The notes beneath the pieces are model-generated. The model saw only the letters and a list, made by a program, of their open reading frames with translations, did no database searches and had not been told where the DNA came from. From the NCBI GenBank assembly GCA_039707655.1, contig CM077664.1:123912485-123976484 (forward strand): a stretch of DNA of 64,000 nt, given 5' to 3'. How positions within the stretch are numbered: position 1 is the first letter of the stretch; every line of letters begins with the position of its first letter. Both the position numbers and the translations under genes were made by a program. Source of the stretch: Elymus sibiricus. Its lineage: Eukaryota; Streptophyta; Magnoliopsida; Poales; Poaceae. Positions 56,413 to 64,000 of the stretch are shown here, in pieces.

Positions 56413-56514
56413 GATGGTGGTGCAGTTCTTGTGTAGCTACATGATGCTACCGCTTTACGTGCTTGTCTCACAGATGGGGTCCGCGATGAAGCAGTCCATC
56501 TTCGATGACTAGAC
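56413..56514 (+). pseudogene. MLO exon piece g, cut by a chromovirus
   Basis: After TTGCAG it reads MVVQFLCSYMMLPLYVLV and SQMGSAMKQSIFDD, the conserved MLO seventh-helix region, then TAG where a Gln codon is expected. The chromovirus LTR begins at 56515. Confidence 0.85.
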
Positions 56515-56790
56515 TGTAAGTACTGGATCTAGATATCCATGGAAATGGGAAATTCGAATTACAGAGACGGGATCTGAGGAGGAAGACGACCAACTTTCTC
56601 TCCAAGTTCTATCCTAGACACTAATCGTGCCGCTGTCCGTGACACCCACTCGAACGTTATCTACTTATATTGTTACAAGGCTCAAAGCCCATTCGGGCCT
56701 GCAAGCCGAAGCGGTAAGCGAGGCTTGCGTATAGGCCTAGTGTTTGAACTCTGTCTCTCTTCCCGCTCTTGCATTCTCTTGCTGCTGACA
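56515..56790 (-). mobile_element. 3' LTR of the chromovirus
   Basis: TGTAAGTACTGGATC...TTGCTGCTGACA, 276 bp, preceded on the minus strand by the polypurine tract AACAAGGGGGGAT (56791-56803). The first ~100 bases match 61412-61515. Confidence 0.8.
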
Positions 56791-56819
56791 ATCCCCCCTT
56801 GTTGAGATGAGGCTTGCCC

Positions 56820-57203
56820 CCCAAGCTGACGCTCATGGAAACAACTACTTTGTGGTCTCCTAATCTTCCCAGGTAGCAAACTCAGCAGCATTATTAGTCC
56901 ATTGTAAGAGTACCTACAAAATTTTCTTGCCACCATGATGGACCACTCTATGTTGCAGAATAGTTTCAGGAACTTGCAAGTGAGCTTCAGGAGATGGAAG
57001 TTGCGAAAGAACCTGGTGATCTGGCTTGAGTACCCCGTGCAAAAGTGCACATGGAAAACTGGGTGAACTTTGCTAGAAGGGGGTAAATCCAGGCGGTATG
57101 CAATGTCGCCAACACGATCCAAAGTTGTGTATGGTCCGACGAACTTATAAGCCAACTTATGGTTAGCACGAGAAGCGACAAAAGCTTGGATATAAGGCTG
57201 CAA
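56820..57203 (-). pseudogene. chromovirus integrase C-terminus and chromodomain remnant
   Basis: QPYIQAFVASRANHKLAYKF and DLPPSSKVHPVFHV are the conserved integrase C-terminal motifs. After a frameshift, VLLQWTNNAAEFATWED (about 56910-56845) is the chromodomain signature, which would direct integration to particular chromatin. Confidence 0.8.
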
Positions 57204-57239
57204 CTTCCAAGGTACCCTACCTACCTTTGAGAAAAATCA

Positions 57240-59622
57240 CACTTGGATAGTTTCACTTTCCATTGATGTTCAGACAACAAACCCAGAACTATCTTGAGAT
57301 GTTGTAAATGGTCCTCAAATGTGACACTGAAGACTCATATATGTGGATCCCCAAAGATAAGGTACTGTTCATGGCAAATTGAAAGGTTGTAGGAGCACCT
57401 GTTGATACGTCTCCAACGTATCTATAATTTATGAAGTATTTATGCCATGTTTATTATAGTTTTGTATGATTTTGGTGAACTTTTATATGGCTTTTATATG
57501 ATTTTTATGGACTAACATATTGACCTAGTGCCCAGTGCCAGTTGCTATTTTCTGCTTGTTTTTGGTTTTCCAGAAAATCCATATCAAATGAAGTCCAAAT
57601 GCAGCGAGACTTTTTGACGATTTTTTCTGGAAGGAAACAGACCCAGGAAGCTTCGGAGGAGCAGCAGAAGAGCCACAGGGGCCCCACGAGCCACCTGGGC
57701 GTGCCTGCCCCCCCAGGCACGCCCTGGTGCCTCGTGGGCCCCCTGTGGCACCTTTTCGCGTGATTCCAACGCTGAAAAATTATATATATTCAGAAACCCC
57801 TGAAAGTTAACGTAGATGAGTTTTTATGCCGCCGCAAGCCTGTGTACCTCCACGATCTAATCTACAGCCCTTTTTCGGCACCCTGTCGGAGGGGGGAATC
57901 ATCACCGGAGGCCATCTTCATCATCCCGGCGGTCTCCATGACGAGGATGGAGTAGTTCACCCTCGGGGCTGAGGGTATGTACTAGTAGCTATGTGTTTGA
58001 TCACTCTCTCTCGTGTTCTTGATATGGCACGATCTTGATGTATCGCGAGCTTTGTTAATATAGTTGGATCATATGGTGTTTCTTCCCTCTCTATCTTTGT
58101 TGTGATGAATCGAATTTTTTCCCTTTGAGGTTTCGTTATTGTCGGATTGAATATTCAGATTTGAGAACACTTGATGTATGTCTTGCATATGAATACCCGT
58201 GGTGACAATGGGGTATTATATTGATTCACTTGATGTATGTTTTGGCACTCAACTCGCGGATTCCCGAGGTGACATTGGGGTAATCTATGCATAGGGGTTG
58301 ATGCACGTTTTCATTATCTTTTCTCCGATAGAAACTTTGGGGTGCTCCTTGAAGTTCTTTGTGTGGATTGAATATTATGATTATGAAGTTGTTTGATGCA
58401 TATCATATAATCAACTCATGGATACTTGTGGTGACATTGGAGTATCTAGGTGACATTAGAGTTGGTTGATGTGTGTCATGTGGTGTTATTTTAGTACGAA
58501 CTCTAGGGCTATTTGTGACACTTATAGGAATAGCTCAATAAATCGATCGGAAAGGATAACTTTGAGGTGGTTTCGTACCCTACAAACAATTTCTATCTTA
58601 TGTTCTCCGCTAATAGGAACTTGGGAGTGATTCTTTATCGCACGTTGAGGGATGATTATATGATCCAATTATGTTAACATTGTTGAGAGATTGCACTAGT
58701 GAAAGTATGAACCCTAGGCCTTGTTTTTAAGCATTGCAATACCGTTTGTGCTCACTTTTGTTACTAGGTACCTTGCTGTTTTTATATTTTCAGATTACAA
58801 AAACCTATATCTATTATCCATACTACACTTGTATCACCATCTCTTCGCCCAAGTAGTGCACCTATACAATTTGCCATTGTATTGGGTGTGTTGGGGACAC
58901 AAGAGACTCTTTGTTATTTGGTTGCAGGGTTGTTTGAGAGATACCATCTTCATCCTACGCCTCCCACGGATTGATAAACCTTAGGTCATCCACTTGAGGG
59001 AAAATTGCTACTGTCCTACAAAACTCTGCGCTTGGAGGCCCAACACGAGTCTACAAGAATAAGTTGTGTAGTAGACATCACCTTTCAATCCAAATGAAAG
59101 AACAGTGAACTCATAGTGAGCTAGATGCGTTTGGAAGGCTGTCTTGTACTCTTCACCAGGCGCCAAATGAAACTGATGGTACCCTGGCCTGAGATCAAGT
59201 TTAGTAAACCAGCTCGCTCCAAAAAGCTCATTCAAAAGCTCATCAATTACTGGAATTGGAAACTTACTCTGTTGAGTCATGGCGTTTAAATGTTTGTAAT
59301 CGATCACAGGGCGCCATGTTGCATCTTTCTTCTTGACCATGACCAAGGGAGATGAGAACGGGCTCTGACTCAGGCGAATGACACCACTGGTGAGCATCTC
59401 TTGGATTTGATGCTCTAACTTCGTTTTCAGAGCAGGAGCAATTTGATATGGTCGAAGGGAGACAGGCACAACACCAGGGATCAGTGGAATTATATGATCA
59501 TAGTCACGTCTTGGTGGTAGTCCTTTTGGTGCCTCAAAGGCCTCTGAAAACTGACCCAATATGTGCTGCACATTAGGATGTACAAGTGTCTTTTCAGATG
59601 TTAATAACGAGCACACTTCCAC
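57240..59622 (-). pseudogene. chromovirus reverse transcriptase, split
   Basis: From 59622 to 59081: KFPIPVIDELLNELFGASWF, TKLDLRPGYHQFHLAPGEEY and FTVLSFGLK. After the solo LTR, 57402-57240 resumes GAPTTFQFAMNS but is soon out of frame and ends before the YVDD-containing palm region is recognisable. Confidence 0.82.
57403..59080 (+). mobile_element. solo LTR inserted in the chromovirus RT
   Basis: TGATACGTCTCCAACGTATC...TGTGTAGTAGACATCA, 1678 bp. Flanks CCTGT (57398-57402) and CCTTT (59081-59085), a target duplication with one change. RT reads LSFGLK on one side and GAPTTFQFAMNS on the other, so the insertion point is certain. Confidence 0.88.
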
Positions 59623-59893
59623 AACAATTTAAGAGACCACTGCAGTAGTACCCAGAATGGTAATATCTGAATCTTGGTGACAAAAAGACATCCAATGTTG
59701 CTCCCAATCCACTAGCATAGGGCAATGGGAAGACAACCAATCCAGGCCTATGATGCCATCATAACTGCTGAGGGGAAATACTGACGAACTAGTGTCCAGA
59801 ACAATTCCAAGTGCAATTCAGAAGTTGACTGTTGCAAGGCATTGTATCTCCATTGGCTATTTTCACTAGCACCTTGGGCATAGGAACTACTTC

Positions 59894-60215
59894 CTACAAT
59901 TTGGCTGATAGGGAAGCACCCAAGAACGAGTGAGTGCTCCCGGAATCAACAAGGAATCTGAGGTTATGCCCTTGCAACTGCACTCGGAGTTGCATAGTTT
60001 TGACAGTCTTATCTGGCTTACCACCGACTACCACTGCAGAAATTGTTATCATGTGTGCTTCCATAACTGAATCAATGTCTTCAGACTCTTGCAGTTCAGA
60101 ATTTTGCAAAATGTCAATGATTTCCTGCACAACATGCAATTGTACTTCCTGCTTGCACACATGGTCCTTTCCCCATCATTCACCACAGAAGAAACATAAT
60201 CCTCGCGCACACCTG
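59894..60215 (-). pseudogene. chromovirus zinc knuckle and protease
   Basis: A CFFC-x(n)-H-x-C knuckle (about 60205-60165, with a stop in it) precedes the protease active site LRFLVDSGSTHSFLGA near 59940-59905. Confidence 0.78.
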
Positions 60216-60668
60216 TAAGCACGCAAGGCTCCCCACTTATCGTCAATGCCAGTTCTTCTGAAAGTGTTTGTGTTCTTCTTTTCTTTAGTTACACGGCTCA
60301 CTGCCTGAGAGTTGGAAGGCTGAGCTAGCGGCTGTGGGAGTTGCATTGCCGAAGCTCAGCAAGAGGAACTAGCAATAGGGGGACTCACGGTGCTCATACC
60401 CAGTTCTTCATGCAGTATAGATAACTGGTATGTTGTATCCAAATCAGCTGGCTGTTGAATTCCTATTGCAAGCATGACACATGGTTTTGAACCTTCCATG
60501 AAAGGGTTACATAATTCACTGTGTTGGGAGAGCTCTCATACACAGCCAATTGATTAAACAGTTCTGAAAATCATTCCACATAGTCTTCCACAGTTCCTGT
60601 CTGACAAATGTGAAAGGAATTCTCAGGATAGTTTGATTCAAATTGCGGCTGAACCTGTCTTGGAGCAA

Positions 60669-61325
60669 TCAATGGAAATCATCCCATGTTGCATTTGGAA
60701 ACGGGCAGCGGACTGACTCGAGCCATCTCGCTGCCGGTCCTTCAAACAATGATGTGGCCAGCGAAATCCACTGATTCTGCGATGTGCTCCAAAATCTGAA
60801 GTAGTCCTCACAATGATTCGGCCACAATTTTGGATTGGACTCATCGAAATGAGGCATCTCATTTCGTGGACCAAGGCCCAACACATCAGTAGAATTCTGC
60901 CTCGAATTTTCCAGAGACGTGAATAGAATTCGTTGCAGGGCATTGTCGAGATGCATACCATTGACCGGAGGCGGGAAATAAACTCTATGTCTAGCCCCCC
61001 AGTTTATAGCATCGATGCGGTGCCCATTGGGGCCAATTGATCTGCCGCCAGGCTGCCGTGTAGGTGTGGCCGTTGTGCCCTTGGATGATTCCGACAATGG
61101 AGGTGCGGATCGATTCAGACCTTGCCTCAGCTCATCGATGTCGATGTTGAGGGGCAGCTTCACATCGTCGATGTGGCTTGACAGTTGATCCAGCTTGGCA
61201 TCCAGCTTTGAGATGGTCTGCGCAATGGAGTCGACGTGGGCGCGGTTGAATTTGTTGAGCGCTTGGTCGAAGTCGGTGCAAAGCAAGTCGTAGATGGCCT
61301 TCATCTCCGTTGAGATGCGCTCCAT
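60669..61325 (-). pseudogene. chromovirus gag
   Basis: ATG at 61325. The N-terminus is a coiled-coil-like helix (KLDAKLDQLSSHIDDVKL). The capsid core reads PHFDESNPKLWPNHCEDYF and ATSLFEGPAARWLESV. The frame ends at 60669 and then needs frameshifts to reach the zinc knuckle. Confidence 0.8.
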
Positions 61326-61411
61326 GGCCGCTGCTCGCTGCTTGTCAGCGAGCCTGGTGTGCCATTGGTCAATAGGGAAGACCGACGGATCGAACGGTTC
61401 TGATGCCAGAA

Positions 61412-61520
61412 TGTAAGGTACTTGATTTAGATTTCCATGGAAATGGGGAATTCGAATTACAGAGACGGGATCCGAGGAGGAAGACGACCAACTTTCTCTC
61501 CAAGTTCTAAACTAGCTACT
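61412..61520 (-). mobile_element. partial 5' LTR of the chromovirus
   Basis: TGTAAGGTACTTGATTTAGA onwards matches the 3' LTR for ~100 bases, then breaks at the CACTA-like sequence. The adjacent primer-binding site reads TGGCATCAGAACC on the minus strand (61398-61410). Confidence 0.75.
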
Positions 61521-62297
61521 AAACTACAAAAAAAGACACTTCCGTGACATTATGACCCAAACGAAAACTTTTTCTGTCATGGATGTGACACTTCTATGAC
61601 GATAATTGTGACAAAAACACGTATCATCATAGATGTGGAGGGCTCCTAGTTCTATGACAAAAAATCATGACATAAAATAGGCTTTTCGTTCTGGACGGGC
61701 CGGAGGTGCACCTGCATGATATTCTTTGGGCTATCCATGACGTAAAAAATCATGGTAGAAGTGAGTGCGAGGAAATTTTTGGGGAGTTCCCGGTATACGG
61801 TGGGTGGTCGGGCCCGAGCGATGCAGTGGTATGCGCGTTTCTCTCATACACGTGCGTGTGTGCGAGCCGTGTTCGCTAACTGAACCCGAGCGAGGCGATC
61901 GTTTACTGAACCCGAGCGATCGATCGATCCCTCGCACTACGTACTGAACATGAGCAATCGATCCCACTACGCACTGAAGCCGAACGATCCCTTCGCTGCT
62001 AACTAAACCCGAGAGATTCCTTCGCTGCTAACTGAAGCCGATCGATCCCTTCGCTGCTAACTGAACCCAAGCGATCGATCCCTTCGCTGTTTAATGAATC
62101 GATGCGAGCGAGACTCGTGCGCGTACATAGTTTTCTGGCCGGATTGATGGATGCGTTGAGAGACGTGAGTTGAGCTAGCCGGTTGGGTTGCCTCTCTTGA
62201 TGAACAGTGCCCGTTGTTGCCGCACGCGCGATACGTAGAACGAATCAAGACTTGCATCGATTGAGCTCCTTGCGCAAGACATGGTGAGTTGACCTAG
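61521..62297 (+). mobile_element. CACTA-like transposon terminus
   Basis: Begins AACTACAAAAAAAGACACTT, near the CACTACAAGAAAA start of Triticeae CACTA elements. It is followed by many short TGTCAT/ATGACA subterminal words (61540-61760). No transposase. Cut by the Gypsy LTR at 62298. Confidence 0.6.
61865..62100 (+). repeat. ~33-bp repeats with GATCGATC in the CACTA-like end
   Basis: AACTGAACCCGAGCGATCGA followed by TCCCTTCGCTGCT-like sequence occurs six or seven times with small changes. Confidence 0.7.
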
Positions 62298-63678
62298 TGA
62301 TAACCCACAAGTATAGGGGATCGCGACAGTCTTCGAGGGTAGTATTTCACCAAAATTTGTTGATTCAACACAAGGGGAGCCAAAGAATATTTATGAGCCT
62401 TAGCAGTTGAGTTGTCAATTCAACCACACCTGGGATATAATATTTCTGTAGTAAAGTGTTTAGTAGCACAGTAGTTTGATAGTTTTGATAGTTTCAATAA
62501 CAGTAGCAATAGTAACAGGAACAGTAACAGAAGCGGTTTGTAGTGATTGTAACAGCAGCAGCAGTAGTAACTTGGCAAAGATCAATATGCGAAAAGCGTA
62601 CGCATTGGATCAGTGATGGATATTTGTGTTGGATGACATTCATCATATAACAGTCACAACCTAGAGCGATACACAATAGCTCCAATTCATCAATATAATG
62701 TATGCATGTATTCCGTATATAGTCATACGTGCTTATAATAAGAACTTGCATGACATCTTTTGTCCTACCCTCCCGTGGCAGCGGGGTCCATAAGGAAACT
62801 AAGGGATATTAAGGCCTCCTTTTAATAGAGAACTGGAACAAAGCATTAACACATGGTGAATACATGAACTCCTTGAATTACAGTCATCCCCGGAGAGTAT
62901 CCCAACTATTGTCACTTTGGGGTCTACGGATCAGTACAATAACAAGTGCATATAACTAGCAGATAGGATCAAGAACTCAAATATATGCATGAAAACATAA
63001 AGGGTTCAGATCTGAAATCATGGCACTCGGGCCCTAGTGACAAGCATTAAGCATAGCAAAGTCATAGCAACATCAATCTCAGAACATAGTGGATACTAGG
63101 GATCAAGCCCTAACAAATTGACTCGATTACATGACAAATCTCATCCAACTCCATCACCGTCCAGCAAGCCTATGAAGGAATTACTCACTTCCGGAGGTGA
63201 GCATCATGAAATTGTTGAGGGAGAAGGGTTGATGATGACGACGGTGACGAACCCCCCTCTCCGGAGCTCCGAACGAACTCCAAATCAGCCTCGAACGGCG
63301 GCGGCTCCGTATGGTTAAACACGATGAAACTTTCTCTCTGATTTTTTTCCTCCGCGAGACGGTACTTATAGAGTTGGAATTAGGATAAACGGAGGCCTGT
63401 GGGGCCCACAAGCTCACAGGGCGCGCCCCCTGAGCTTGTGGCTCCTGGGTTGGCCCCCTCCAGTAGTTCTCTTCGCCAATATTTTTTATATATTCTAGAA
63501 ATATTCTTCGTAAATTTTCAGCTCAATTCGAGAACTTTTATTTCTGCACAAAAACAACACCATGGTAATTCTGTTGAAAACAACGTCAGTTCGGGTTAGT
63601 TTCATTCAAATCATGCAAATTAGAGTCCAAAACAAGAGCAAAAGTGTTTGTAGAAGTAGATACGTTTGGGACGTATCA
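62298..63678 (-). mobile_element. 3' LTR of an Athila-group Gypsy element leaving the window
   Basis: TGATAACCCACAAGTATAGG...TTGGGACGTATCA, 1381 bp, similar throughout to 9538-10944. Next to its right end lies the minus-strand purine tract GTTAAGCTTAGGGGAG, so this is the 3' LTR and the element continues past 64000. Confidence 0.88.
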
Positions 63679-64000
63679 ACTCCCCTAAGCTTAACTCATT
63701 GCTTGTCCTCAAGTAATTCAGTTGACAAACTGAAAGTGATAAAGAAAAACTTTTACAAACTCTTTTGTTCTTGTTACTGTATATAAGCTTAACGAGTGAT
63801 CAAGTTTTCAGCAAAGATTATGAACTAACCATATCAATGATAACACTTAGGTCTCACATTTACTCATGACAATAACATAACCAACTAGCGAGCAATAGTA
63901 AGATATCTCAGATGCCAACAATTTGTCAAAACTATCATGATATAATATGATAACATGTTATCTCGCTAGCCTTTTCTAAGACCGCAAAACATAAATGCAG
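63679..64000 (-). other. noncoding 3' interior of the Gypsy element
   Basis: Starts with the polypurine tract (63679-63696) and continues as AT-rich sequence without a gene to the end of the window. Confidence 0.7.

Larger units (their letters stand above)
34828..56514 (+). pseudogene. MLO-family gene relic, scattered by transposon insertions
   Basis: Seven exon pieces in the right order and strand encode a central stretch of an MLO protein (plasma-membrane seven-helix, calmodulin-binding family; loss of some members gives powdery mildew resistance). Pieces: 34828-34899, 34990-35078, 35188-35237, 35335-35375, 53390-53601, 56251-56318, 56413-56514. Reading phase is consistent across the first five. 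Damage: acceptor AG changed to TG at 34988-34989 and to GG at 35333-35334, a frameshift near 53450, donor GT changed to GG at 56319, TAG in the last piece, and insertion of a chromovirus at 56515. The N-terminus and C-terminal calmodulin-binding tail were not found. It is a dead copy. Confidence 0.85.
56515..61520 (-). mobile_element. chromovirus (Gypsy), minus strand, internally deleted
   Basis: 3' LTR 56515-56790, chromodomain and integrase end, RT, protease, gag (61325), and a partial 5' LTR from 61412. RNase H and the integrase core are missing: RT sequence ends near 57240 and the integrase C-terminus starts near 57203. Split by a solo LTR at 57403-59080. Short LTRs and a primer site near TGGCATCAGAACC resemble the Reina-type chromoviruses (inference). 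Inserted into MLO exon g, left flank TAGAC; the right flank is lost to the CACTA-like sequence. Confidence 0.82.

Overview
The window is a gene-poor, deeply nested transposable-element region of a grass genome, almost certainly Triticeae (wheat, Aegilops or barley type). Evidence for this: a Copia LTR with the Angela/WIS/BARE-type start TGTTGGAAATATGCC, several Gypsy LTRs with TGATACGTCTCCAACGTATC or TGATAACCCACAAGTATAGG ends next to a TGGCGCCGTTGCCGGGGAG primer-binding site, a CACTA-like terminus, and Tourist/Harbinger and hAT MITEs. No bacterial features, rRNA or tRNA genes were seen. No intact host gene was recognised.

Layout. 1-2602: 3' part of a large Gypsy-type LTR. 2726-10944: decayed minus-strand Athila-group Gypsy element (5' LTR, gag, protease, Athila-type ORF, no reverse transcriptase), carrying a foreign LTR fragment at 7008-7585. 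10945-14945: decayed Copia internal region and LTR. 14975-15771 plus 23372-23825: a ~185-bp tandem array split by a complete non-autonomous Gypsy element (15772-23366, TSD GTTGG, one intact 449-aa ORF). 24391-24945: ~58-bp tandem array. 25392-28831: solo copy of the large LTR. 29264-32440: LINE fragment, Tourist MITE and an AT-rich ~245-bp tandem array. 32924-34286: Harbinger-like element and hAT MITE.

34828-56514 holds the relic of one host gene, an MLO-family seven-transmembrane protein, on the plus strand. Seven exon pieces are recognisable. They are scattered over 22 kb by a Harbinger-like element (35380-50443, itself split by a 13.3-kb Tat-lineage Gypsy element at 36399-49727), a second Harbinger-like element with a broken AP2/ERF-like ORF (50457-53262, split by a solo LTR), an LTR-type insertion holding another solo LTR (53994-55545, TSD GCCCG), and a minus-strand chromovirus (56515-~61520) inserted in the last visible exon and itself split by a solo LTR. 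61521-62297 is a CACTA-like end; 62298-64000 is the 3' LTR and adjacent interior of a Gypsy element that runs off the window.

The most interesting unit is inside the Tat element. Between its pol gene and its 3' LTR lies a gene on the opposite strand (37611-41401) with its own TATA box, seven exons and six GT-AG introns. Frame is kept exactly through all junctions (931 codons, one premature TAG). It starts with a region resembling the plant 'putative gypsy type transposon' (Transposase_28) domain, continues with an acidic linker and a long coiled coil, and converges on the sense gag-pol gene across a 72-bp tandem array. The sense gag-pol frame is continuous but has seven in-frame stops, so this copy is not autonomous.
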